A DNA stretch of 64,000 nucleotides from Hormiphora californensis (Eukaryota > Ctenophora > Tentaculata > Cydippida > Pleurobrachiidae), in assembly GCA_020137815.1 (NCBI GenBank), contig CM035358.1, positions 581,356 through 645,355 on the forward strand, written 5' to 3'. Below, in pieces: positions 21,201-43,797 of the stretch. The first letter of the stretch is position 1. Each line of letters begins with the position of its first letter. The translations under genes and the position numbers were made by a program. The notes below the pieces were generated by a model that did no database searches, had not been told where the DNA came from, and saw only the letters and a program-made list of their open reading frames with translations.

Positions 21201-23999
21201 TTCAGCGGCAACCCGACTTAGGGTATCACAATACCCAATTATGGGCAGGTGAAATCCTCATTCGAGATTCAAGACACGTTCCTGAGCTAAGAATCGTCTA
21301 ATTGACAAGATAGGACCGGTTAGAACTCTCTAACTCATGTATTTCTTCTAAATATCGGTACATGACATTATTTCTGGGACAACCTAATATTTGATTCGAC
21401 GTTATTCCTGAGTCCTGATAAATGTCAGAAGCTAACTAAACCTAAACATATACATGTATATAACCCCTTGAACCCATGTTCAGGTGACCTAACCCTATGG
21501 ATGGCAGGTGATATGGAGATGAACATCACAGTTGGTACTGATAACCTGTTCAACATGTCTGATTGTAAAGTTATCTTCTCTGAAACAGATCTTGATCTTA
21601 AGAAGAGCTCTGTCAACTGGCTGGTGAGTAAGTGGCTCTTTTAGTAGACAACATTAAAATCCAGAGATATAAGTCAGCTTTAGACAATCATCTAACAGTA
21701 AACTTCAGAGATATTAGCGATCAATATCTCTCCATTTTCTACTTTCCACGTCTCTCTACTGACTATAACTTCTGCCCTCTACTGACAACTAATTTCCCAG
21801 GTTCCCCTACTCCTGCCCACTGTTCAATCTACTACTGAAGCCCAGCTGTGTTCCCTCCTCGGTGACACACTGGTTAACAAGACCAATAATGTCATAGTGT
21901 CCCTGCCTGAGGAGGTGGAGGCTCCTGGAGGGAAGGTACCAGTCAAACTGGAGGGTGTTGAAATTGAAGACAACTCACTAGAGCTACTAGTTCATGTTGG
22001 AGAGGGGGAGGATGCTGAACTCATGGGATTTGAGGGTATGTTCCAGGATGCCTGTATTCAACTGAGGGAGGAGGCAGCTCAGGCTCTCTCTAGAATCTTC
22101 CTACCCCCTGGTACCATCACATCAACTATCAACATAGTTGATCTGTTGTACGGAGAGAAGGCTACCACAGACCATGTTGACCTGAATATACAGAATAATG
22201 GTACCCTCCGAGTTGGGTTCAAGTCAGGTAACAAGGTCCTAGCAGCTACTGCTGTAGCTGTTGAGGTGGTGATCCCTTCTGAGGATACCTCTCTGGGTAA
22301 CATCAGGATGGGGGCCATGGGGGAGTTCAAATGTGAGGACCAGGGGAGGACTCATGTGTTGCAGTATGCAGTTAATAGGTTGGTAACTGCTAACAAACAT
22401 GTCACGGTCAGTGGGTTTAATCTGGCGACAGGAGAGAGGGTGTTAGTGGGTTGTGGAGGAGTGAAGGCTCAGCAGGGTTGGGTGGATGAGATGGTGAAGG
22501 CTATACAGGAATCACTGGCTGCTTAATGTTATTGTAATCAACCATTTGACATTTCCCATATTTGGATGTGAATTTGAACTGTTTTGGTTTTTTTTGTAGT
22601 ATCAAACTTTACAAACTCAATACTGTTCACAACAAACTGAGCTCTGTCTCTCTGCTCTTTCTCAGTTCGCTGTTTCACTGACCATGTCTTTGTGCCGTTT
22701 AGAACGTACTCTCCAGTACCAGCATCGAACACAGCATTAGTCTCCATACCAGCAGGGTCGGAACCGTGGTTAGGTTCCGTCAAACCAAACGCTCCTATTA
22801 GCTCACCACTCGCTGGAATGGGATGGGAATTAGAGGGGAATACCGGATAGGAATTGAAAATCACCGCAAACAAATGTTCATTTGCCATGCTAGTCTCTCA
22901 GTGTCTAGAATGAGCCCTAGCTCCACTCACCTAATCGAGGGAGATATTTGTCCTTCAAGGCCTCAGTTCCATACGCATAGATAGGCCACATAACAAGGGA
23001 GCTTTGAACGCTCATAGCACTACGGTATCCACTATCGACCCTCTCAATCTCTCGTGTAATGAGACCATACGCTACTGAGCTGGTACCAGCACAACCATAC
23101 CTGGGGGAGATGGGATGTGTAAATTGGAATAGTTGCAGGATGTGTAGTTGGTAAATCAAGATAGAGAAACTGATGAATAACTGTTGTAAAATCAAGAATG
23201 CGGTTTAGTCATTTACTAACCCCTGAATGGTGGGTCCCAGGACTCCCAGTTCACCCAGATCCTTGAAGAATGACTTATCGAAAGTTTCATTCCTGAACTC
23301 CTGAGTTACTCGAGACATCAGTTTATCCTGACAGTACTCATACATCTGATCTCTGAAGGGTATAGTCAGTAGTAGATAGTCAGTAACAGTGGTCTCTGAA
23401 GGGGATTGGATGATGGAGTTAGGAGCACGCTGAAAGTGCTGTTGGAGGTGTTCGAGAATTCCACTCGACATAAGTCAACAAACAACAGTGATATCCAGGA
23501 GACCCCGTTCTAACCTGATCATTTTCTCCTCCTCAGTCAGGAGACTGTCCAGACTCAGAGGGTCCGCTTTGTTAAAGGACACGTAAGGTGACTTGTACCT
23601 CTCAGTCTGAAATACAAATTACAATTAAATTACAAATTTAGTTAAACCTCCCAATATAATAATACTGTCTAAAGTGCGTTTCAAACGACTTGACCTGAGA
23701 TTCCTGGAAATTCAGGATTTCCCCTTTGTAAATACACGCGCAATGCGCCAAATTCCAAGAATTACGGGTCAAGTCGCTTGAAACGGACTTTAGTGTCGGG
23801 ATATTACGTCTAAATAGACCGCTCTATAGAAGCTGTGAACACGGTCAACACCAGTACCTATCCCATTACAACTCACATCTGACGATGCTGCTACTGCAGG
23901 CTGGCCACTATTAGCAGTCGTTCCTGTAGAGGAAACAGTTCGGGATAGCACTCGACCAAAGGAGGCCGCCAATCTTGGGATGTTCTGCTGCAGGGCCAT
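18219..23999 (-). CDS. GCDH: Glutaryl-CoA dehydrogenase, mitochondrial
   Basis: Eleven exons: 23877-23999, 23515-23606, 23221-23352, 22931-23100, 22683-22812, 19673-19755, 19442-19572, 19060-19289, 18805-18893, 18394-18465 and 18219-18283. All join in frame to 438 aa, the length of the human enzyme. It is an FAD-dependent acyl-CoA dehydrogenase that converts glutaryl-CoA to crotonyl-CoA in lysine and tryptophan breakdown in the mitochondrial matrix. Seen: basic, Ser/Thr-rich N-terminus (transit peptide); [47 protein letters not shown]; and [13 protein letters not shown], containing the catalytic glutamate. The 2.9-kb intron 19756-22682 contains a complete gene on the opposite strand. Intron 1 carries a 119-bp MITE. 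The start ATG is 5 nt after CTTGTTACTAG. METTL4 ends only 165 bp upstream on the same strand. Confidence 0.97.
19956..22526 (+). CDS. Secreted BPI/LBP-family lipid-binding protein, nested in a GCDH intron
   Basis: Five exons at 19956-20035, 20103-20194, 20287-20442, 21484-21623 and 21801-22526, in frame, 397 aa. Residues 1-19 ([18 protein letters not shown]) are a clear signal peptide. The N-terminal half follows the BPI/LBP/CETP fold: [29 protein letters not shown] (compare ISNANIKISGKWKA in BPI) and a cysteine pair, one in MSDCKV and one in AQLCSL, 36 residues apart, which matches the conserved disulphide of this family. Family members bind lipopolysaccharide, phospholipid or other lipids outside the cell. 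The C-terminal half is less like BPI and total length is shorter than the usual 450-490, so the second barrel may be reduced. The whole gene lies in an intron of GCDH in antisense orientation. Its third intron is enlarged by a mariner-like element. Confidence 0.75.
20465..21387. mobile_element. Mariner-type non-autonomous element in an intron of the BPI-like gene
   Basis: Terminal inverted repeats of over 30 bp, TTAGGTTGTCCCAGAAATAA at the left and its complement at the right, with one mismatch near the inner end. A TA dinucleotide flanks each end (20463-20464 and 21388-21389), the target duplication of Tc1/mariner elements. TTAGGTTG is the typical start of mariner ends. At 923 bp it is long enough to be a degraded copy, but no transposase frame or catalytic DD(D/E) region could be read. 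Confidence 0.88.
23672..23790. mobile_element. 119-bp TA-flanked MITE (copy in GCDH intron 1)
   Basis: Terminal inverted repeats AAGTGCGTTTCAAACGACTT and the complement of AAGTCCGTTTCAAGCGACTT, flanked by TA on both sides. The interior includes GATTCCTGGAAATTCAGGAT and a CACGCGCAATGCGCC segment. Two further copies occur at 25.66-25.96 kb. Confidence 0.9.
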
Positions 24000-24164
24000 C
24001 TCGCCTAGTAACAAGTGGGGTGGTTAGTGGGAGAGAAGTTACAATAATAGCAAATTACAAAGTTTGTCAAAAATGTGTAAAATCTGAGTTTAAAAAACAG
24101 CGATTCATCAAACATTCTACTAACAAGTGTGACTGCATATTATTCATCATGTGTGTGTATAAGT

Positions 24165-25493
24165 TTAACAAGCATCGACTCTAGAATCCTCTCTTTCTTC
24201 TCCATCAGTAAAGTAGCGTACATCTTGAAACTGGAGGACTTCATTTCCCCAAGACGTCCATCCTGGAGTTAGATTCCTTGCAAACACCTCCAACCCCTCT
24301 GTTCCTGCTACACGATCCTGCTCAGACCCACTATCTCCACTCCTCACGGGGAAGAGCTCACTGAACACATTAGTAAGGGGAGGTTTACGGGAGTGTTGTA
24401 CACACGGCACACTCACAATAACTCTCTTGAGGTGGGTGTAAGGGTCACTGTCGGGTATATGACACACTGTCTCGTCTGAAGCTGGACATTTCCGGGAGCT
24501 ACCCTCAGAGGTATGTATATCTGTTACTGTGGTAGTACACTGTTCTGTTTCTTGAGAGAGAGAACTGTCTACTGATTCTGTTGTTTGTTCCAGAAGGTAC
24601 AGTGGAAATGAGACAAGATCTTTCAGTTGATTTTCATCAAAAGTTCCTTCCTTAGTTTCATCCTCTGTTTGTTGCCCGATAAACAGCATCTCGTACGGTT
24701 TCTTGTGTGGGCTGTGGAATGGCACAATTGGTTCTCCGCTAGTGGTAACCTTCAGCCAAAAACAAACCCTCACCAACTCAAGACCCCATCGCGGGAGAAG
24801 TGAGTTCACGACATGTTCAATATAGCTGGGTTTGTTAGTAACCCAAACAGCAACAACCCCACCAGGTGACAATAACGAAGGAATGGGCAATTTGTCAAAC
24901 ATGTACCCAACCTTCTCATACCTTCTATCATGATACCCCTCTTTGTTATTCCGCATCTGTGTGGACAGCATTTGGTATCTGGCCCCACGTTTCACAGATT
25001 TATTAAGCCAGGGTGGATCAACGACTATTCTTGGGAATCGGGAACATAGTTTGGGAAGCATGTCGAAGTGGGAAATGTCTGACAGCAGGAATGAGGAATA
25101 GGGAGGAATAAAATAAGTTGCGTCTCCTGCCTTGAGTTTCAAAGTTTTACCGGAGCTGTTGGAAGTGAAACGATTATAAAGTCCAGTCTCTTTCAAGGTG
25201 ATAACATCCTTTCCAAGTTTGTCAAGTTGTGATGGGTAGGGGACTGCAGCCCCAAAATCAGTACACCCCCTTGACAACTGGCAGTTTTTGTGACTGGGAA
25301 CATCACCGTTCGATAACCAAGGGTCTGATGGATAACTAATGGATTGGAACACCTCAGAAACATCATGGCGACAGCAAGAGTTTTTCAGTTTAAAATGTGG
25401 TTTCGGTTGGTGGAACAATCCCGCTATTGGAGGTGGTTTCAAGAATGATCCGTGATCGAGAATGATTAGCTTATCATTACTAAAGACTATCAT
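24165..25493 (-). CDS. METTL4: METTL4, MT-A70-family adenine N6-methyltransferase
   Basis: One uninterrupted frame of 442 aa. METTL4 methylates adenine N6 in RNA (U2 snRNA, cap-adjacent m6Am) and has been reported on DNA. Seen: the catalytic DPPW at residues 159-162 in RIVVDPPWLNKSVKR; VVAVWVTNK; SPHKKPYEMLFIG; and the characteristic C-terminus ARNLTPGWTSWGNEVLQFQ. A variable acidic insert separates SPHKKPYE from VSVPCVQHSRKPPL. N-terminal residues 1-100 are weakly conserved, as usual. It is intronless while neighbouring housekeeping genes are intron-rich, which could reflect an ancient retrocopy or intron loss. Its 5' flank is the edge of a duplicated segment, and the divergent TBC1D2-like gene starts about 1 kb away in the first copy, so the two may share a promoter region. 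Confidence 0.96.
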   Translation of the reverse strand: MIVFSNDKLIILDHGSFLKPPPIAGLFHQPKPHFKLKNSCCRHDVSEVFQSISYPSDPWLSNGDVPSHKNCQLSRGCTDFGAAVPYPSQLDKLGKDVITLKETGLYNRFTSNSSGKTLKLKAGDATYFIPPYSSFLLSDISHFDMLPKLCSRFPRIVVDPPWLNKSVKRGARYQMLSTQMRNNKEGYHDRRYEKVGYMFDKLPIPSLLSPGGVVAVWVTNKPSYIEHVVNSLLPRWGLELVRVCFWLKVTTSGEPIVPFHSPHKKPYEMLFIGQQTEDETKEGTFDENQLKDLVSFPLYLLEQTTESVDSSLSQETEQCTTTVTDIHTSEGSSRKCPASDETVCHIPDSDPYTHLKRVIVSVPCVQHSRKPPLTNVFSELFPVRSGDSGSEQDRVAGTEGLEVFARNLTPGWTSWGNEVLQFQDVRYFTDGEEREDSRVDAC

Positions 25494-25660
25494 TGCTATC
25501 AGAGCGTTTTCTTAATGATCAATGGCTCATAAAGCGAACTCAAGCACCTTAAAAGTTAAAAGTGAAAACTCAAAAACAGAAAACTCAACAAAATTTGACG
25601 ATAAATTTGACGAAAACTTGATCAACTTCGCAGGAAAATAGGATGCACGTTTCTGATTTA

Positions 25661-25964
25661 AAGTGCGTTTCAAACTTGGCAAACGTTGCTGGCCCCCGAT
25701 AGCAGCGCGGGATAAGGCAGCGCTTTTCAAGTTTCAAACGACTTGACCTGAGATTCCTGGAAATTCAGGATTTCCCCTTTGTAAAGTCCGTTTCAAGCGA
25801 CTTGACCCGTAATTCTTGGAATTTGGCGCATTGCGCGTGTATTTACAAAGGGGAAATCCTGAATTTCCAGGAATCTCAGGTCAAGTCGTTTGAAACGCAC
25901 TTTAAATACACGCGCAATGCGCCAAATTCCAAGAATTACGGGTCAAGTCGCTTGAAACGGACTT
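25661..25964. mobile_element. Nested pair of 119-bp-family MITEs
   Basis: An outer copy begins at 25661 (after TA) and ends at 25964 (before TA). Within it a second, inverted copy occupies 25784-25902 (119 bp), again flanked by TA, splitting the outer copy exactly at CCTTTG|TA|AATACACG. The left end of the outer copy also has a 70-bp extra segment containing CAAACTTGGCAAACGTTGC. The paralogous position in copy 2 of the segmental duplication (near 29025) is an empty site reading GATTTAAATG. Confidence 0.93.
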
Positions 25965-26517
25965 TAAACGTAGCGCGCTAAGCTAAAACAAAACAACGAT
26001 GCATCTAAGCGATGCGCGTTTAAATTTTGATTTGTCACAAAAACTGAAAAAATCACATTTTAAAAACCGACTTTTGTGACGAATCACGAAATGACCAAGT
26101 TTAGCTTCGTTCTTCTGTCTGTGATGTAACAAGGAAATCTAACGACTTGTTTTCTATCCAATACATACATATTACACAATATTGAGTCCCTTTTTTGCCC
26201 CAGCGAGCGTAAAATTGTTGGTTAAATGGACGGGAAACTACTACTTCCCCCTAAATCTGCTGCTCCTCCTGGATCCTACTGCTTCGCCCTGAACATGCTA
26301 CTTCTTATGATGATATTTTGACTACTACTTCTTCTTGACCATTTCCTCTTATGTTATTTCCTCTGCTCAACCTCCTTTCGTTGTAGCACCGTTTTTAGAC
26401 TGAGTTTGCTTCTTTGAAATATTTCTTATCCTATAAATCAGCCGTACCAAAATTTGTCGATTTTCTATTCCCATTCATTGATAGATTCTCAATCGTAGAC
26501 TGCTAGCCGATGCTGTT

Positions 26518-26986
26518 ATGAACAGCAATGGTAAGCTAATTGACAGCATCATAGATGGACATCTGGCAGTGAAACCAGCAGGTAATTTGTAATCAATTGA
26601 AGTTATACTCTTTTTTAGCCTCAGGCAGAGTAATTGAATGTTTTTGTTTCAGGGACGATAGCATCTCTACTACCGTGGCCTAAAAAATGGTAAGAGCCGC
26701 ATTAGATTCGTACAAAAGCTCTCTTTGTTTTGATCCTTCCCTCTCCCTCGCCCCTCTCCCATTCTTCTCCCCTCCCTCCTCTCTTTTTTTCATGTTGTAT
26801 CCTCTCCGTTCTAAGCTCACCACTCCTTCTCTCCAGGATTTCATGTGATTTGATAGAAGGTGTGTTTCACATTTACCATAAAGAAGGCGACACAGAATGT
26901 GTATCTCTCATCCACCTACCTGGTTCTGAGTATGCAGTCGATCCAAAGGAAGCACTACAGTTTTCTATCTCTGTGAAACACCCCGT
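26518..26986 (+). CDS. Duplicate set of the first three coding exons (PH domain) of the TBC1D2-like gene
   Basis: Exons 26518-26581, 26653-26689 and 26837-26986 have the same lengths (64, 37 and 150), splice sites and encoded protein as those at 29612-30081. They start MNSNGKLIDSIID and end SISVKHPV. All splice sites are intact, so they can serve as an alternative 5' end spliced directly to exon 4 at 33501 in the correct phase, giving the same protein from an upstream promoter. Serial inclusion of copy-1 exon 3 followed by copy-2 exon 2 would break the frame, but exon 3 followed by exon 3 would keep it. Whether the copy is transcribed is unknown. Confidence 0.75.
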
Positions 26987-27687
26987 GTGAGTATTCTGGG
27001 GAACTTTAACTTATAAATCCCACCCTGCACATGACACATCTGGTATTAGTATGGCGGTTCAGACAGTTGGAAATAACTAATGTAAAGATACAAATCCTTC
27101 TCCCTCGGAATTTCGAAGTGTTACCCTGTCAGTTGCCGATTGACAGAGATCAGGGAAGAGATCGAGAGAGAGTTTCTTTTCTCTGCCAGTTATAGACTTG
27201 TCAACTGACATTGGACAGGGACTTGTAATTTTACAGTTGTTACCTCAAAGTGGTTCCAACTTTCTGAGCCACCCTTTACAGTCTAAAATAAGGGGGGGGG
27301 GGGTGAAATCGACCTGTACCTCGACAGTGGTGTAAATAGTATCAGTAGCAGTGTGTTTGTGTTCTAGAGAAAGGGAAGATAGAGAAAGGGAAGATAGAGA
27401 GAGGGAGGGACCCACAACAGCTAAGTAGCATCAATGTCCAGTACAACTCTGAGTGCTGTGTTTGGAGATGGAGTATGAGAGTGGTTTCAACTATTCACAA
27501 CCCTGTGACGCAGGAACGCTGTGACGTGACACACGATAGAGTCTCTGTACTGAATCAATAAGTTGACCAATCAGCTGCTTTTGAGTCGCATAGTTCTGAT
27601 AAGTGATACAATGAGATAGTGTTTATTTGGGACTGCAGGCGACTCGGAGATTTATTTTAGGAAAAAATATGGGACGGTTTCGACGTC

Positions 27688-28966
27688 GGGTAATAAATAA
27701 AATACAAATGAAAGTCCAGCCCCGTGCGAGGGATACCGAAACACGCATCAAAACACAAATAACAAAATTGTCTTGTAACCCACAAGCTTGTGGGGCTTGA
27801 GAGAATGTTCCGTTCCATAATTATCCTATCTCGTATGGAGTGGATGGAGAGGAGAGTAGGCAAATAGGTAAAGTAAACTTGAGTTAAAGTTCTGCGAGGG
27901 AAGGCGTGTTAGAAAAGTGTACTATCGAATGAAACAGGGGAAAGCACGGCGGGGGAGGAAAGGAAAAATAGATGGAGGGGGGGGCAATAAGTAGCAGGGG
28001 ACAAATAAAAAACAACACGAAGAAAAGATGCAAGGGATAGAAACAAATAGATGGTATGTATGGAATGGTCTTACCAACCAAACAAGGAACATTTAAAAAC
28101 CAACGAATAAAACCACGAATAAAAACATAAGGTCATACCAAACCTTACACTCAAAAACAACATAGACACTCGAAACAAACACACCAATATAACACATCAA
28201 AACATGGATTAAAAAGCACACACAACAATGAGTAAAACAGCGAAAACAAAAAACAAGGAGCAAACAGGTACAAACAAGGGCACACTGTCAGTCAGTCGGG
28301 TCGAAGTGCAGTCAACTGTATTAATACAGTTAAATACTCTCTTAAGAGTGGGGTCGAGAGAACTAATACGTATTGACAACTGTATTAACATTGAGAGGGC
28401 AACTCTGTTGATGCCACACATTGTCTATCATCTTTTCATATTCAGTTTTACAATTGATTGACAAATTGTTACATCTTTTGGTCGGGCTTAGGAAGACAAG
28501 TATTGATATCTTCCCAATTTGTGGGGTCACCCAATTTGTGGGGTCACCCGACTGTAAACTATATAGATGTAACGATCTACTGATCGACACTGCGTACAAC
28601 ACAACTAGCAAAAACGTAGTTAACAGTGACAAATTATTCATCCAGGCATTTGGTGAAGGCTGCTCAAGCTTTTTCAAAAATTTCTTTCAACGAAAAACAT
28701 CTAAAAAGTAGCCAAATTAAGGGCAACGATGAATTTGTAAGTTTAGAATCAACAACGACCCAAATAAAACAGGATATAAAGAAAAAACATCGAAATCGCA
28801 AATAAATTGTACAGACCGTCCGGATCAAACCTCCCAGAATCCACAAAAGTGGAAATGAAAAATTTCTGGTTCGGCTCGAGTATGGACGAACAAGTGGCAC
28901 AACGCGCGCAAGCAAGAACAAAATGCGCGGCTTGGAATTGCGCGGTCTGGAGCTGCGCTCTCCACT
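27688..28966. other. Spacer between the two duplicated segments
   Basis: AT-rich DNA present once between the two copies. The longest frames (about 100 aa on either strand) have no recognisable features. A short direct repeat CAATTTGTGGGGTCACCC occurs twice at 28514-28549. No gene supported. Confidence 0.5.
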
Positions 28967-29611
28967 AAATTTGACGAAAACTTGACGAAACTTCGCAGGA
29001 AAATAGGATGCACGTTTCTGATTTAAATGTAGCGCGCGAAGCTAAAACAAAACAACGATGCATTTAACGGATGCGCGTTTAAATTTAGATTTGTCACAAA
29101 AACTGAAATTTTAATCACATTTTTAAAAACCGACTTTTGTGACGAATCACGAAATGACCAAGTTTAGCCTCGTTCTTCTGTCTGTGATGTAACAAGGACA
29201 TCCAACGACTTGTTTTCTATCCAATACATACACATTACACAATATTGAGTCCCCTTTTTTGCTCCGGCGAGCGTAAAATTGTTGGTTAAATGGACGGAAT
29301 GCTCCCTCTGAACCTACTACTTCCCACTAAATCTGTTGCTCCTCCTGGATCCTACTGCTTCGCCCTGAACATGCTACTTCTTATGATGATATTTTGACTA
29401 CTACTTCTTCTTGAACATTTTTTAAACCTATCTCTTATGTTCTTTCCTCTGCTCAACCTCCAGAACCCTTTCGTTGTAGCACCGTTTTTTAGACTGAGTT
29501 TGCATCTTTGAAATACTTCTTATCCTATAAATCAGCCGTACCAAAAATTGTCGATTTTCTATTCCCATTCATTAATAGATTCTCAATCGTAGACTGCTAG
29601 CCGATGCTGTT

Positions 29612-42936
<13,325 letters not shown>

Positions 42937-43797
42937 AGTTTCAGAACTGTTAAAAACTTTCAGAAAGTGTTTACTTCCAAATCAGACTGGCACTGTCCCC
43001 CAGTTTTAGGACTCAGGATTAAATAGTAGAATTCAAAGAAACTGTAGAAAGTGGCATTATTATTTGGTGTCTGTTTGTGTCGTTATTTGTATAACCCTTT
43101 TTAAAGTGAGAAACTCGTAATATTTTAATTGTTCGTGAGAGAGAGTAATTCCTGAGTAATTAAATGTTGAAATGTAAAAGAAAAAAGAAGATTAGATGGT
43201 TACCATGGTTACCGTTTTGTCCATCAAGTTAGTATCCATGCAGTGGTTACCAATACGAGCCATTTGCCACCAAAATAAGTTGTGTGAGGTAGCGTAGAGT
43301 AATAATTGTAGATTTTCAAACTAAAATACGAATTGAATAAGAGATTGTGAAACCATTTTGTGTTAAATGTGTTAGAACACACTGAAGTGTGTTAAATATT
43401 GAATGTGATTAGTTGTGTACACAACTTGATTTATTGGTTTAGGTGTGAATTTTACATTTAACAACCATTGTAAAGGTCGCTCTTTTTAATTTGACCCAAA
43501 CACATCTGGTCTTTGGACCTCAGCTTCCCAATCTTTGATTGTCTCTCAGAGACTCTCTGTCAGTGTCGATCCCCCCGTCGATCCGATCTCACGACAGAGA
43601 TCAGACGCCATACGACCGGATTCTCTTCAAAGACCAGACGTGTTCATGCTCGGACTCTGCGTTGAATAATTGGAAGTCACTGCACAATGCAGTGCACATG
43701 ATACAAAACATTGACCCCCCCCCCCCCCCCCATCACATGTAACACTGTCTGGAGTATTCCATTCCAAAGTCCACCTACACACATTATCTTGACTACC
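42937..43797. other. Convergent 3' flanks of the TBC1D2-like and astacin genes
   Basis: No gene seen. It holds the two 3' UTRs, a small terminal-inverted-repeat element at 43.50-43.64 kb and a C-run at 43717-43731 immediately downstream of the astacin stop codon. Confidence 0.5.
43500..43643. mobile_element. 144-bp inverted-repeat element
   Basis: ACACATCTGGTCTTTG at 43500-43515 and CAAAGACCAGACGTGT at 43628-43643 are reverse complements with one mismatch. The interior also has smaller inverted words (TCGATCC, GATCAG). No ORF. Confidence 0.6.

Larger units (their letters stand above)
25603..27687. repeat. Segmental direct duplication, copy 1
   Basis: It matches 28967-30769 at high identity in the same orientation, offset by about 3095 bp across the exon-bearing part. 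It carries the three 5' coding exons of the TBC1D2-like gene. Unlike copy 2 it contains a 304-bp insertion of nested MITEs, a longer G-run at 27292-27303 and a truncated right end. Similarity on the left begins at AAATTTGACGAAAACTTG and ends on the right at GGGACGGTTTCGACGTC. Confidence 0.93.

Noticed and set aside
24806-24988. Minus-strand 60-residue ORF within METTL4
   Set aside because: Out-of-frame shadow of the METTL4 coding sequence.
28228-28921. ORFs of 77-104 residues between the duplicated segments
   Set aside because: Unrelated overlapping frames on both strands in AT-rich DNA, no splice or start context, no recognisable features.
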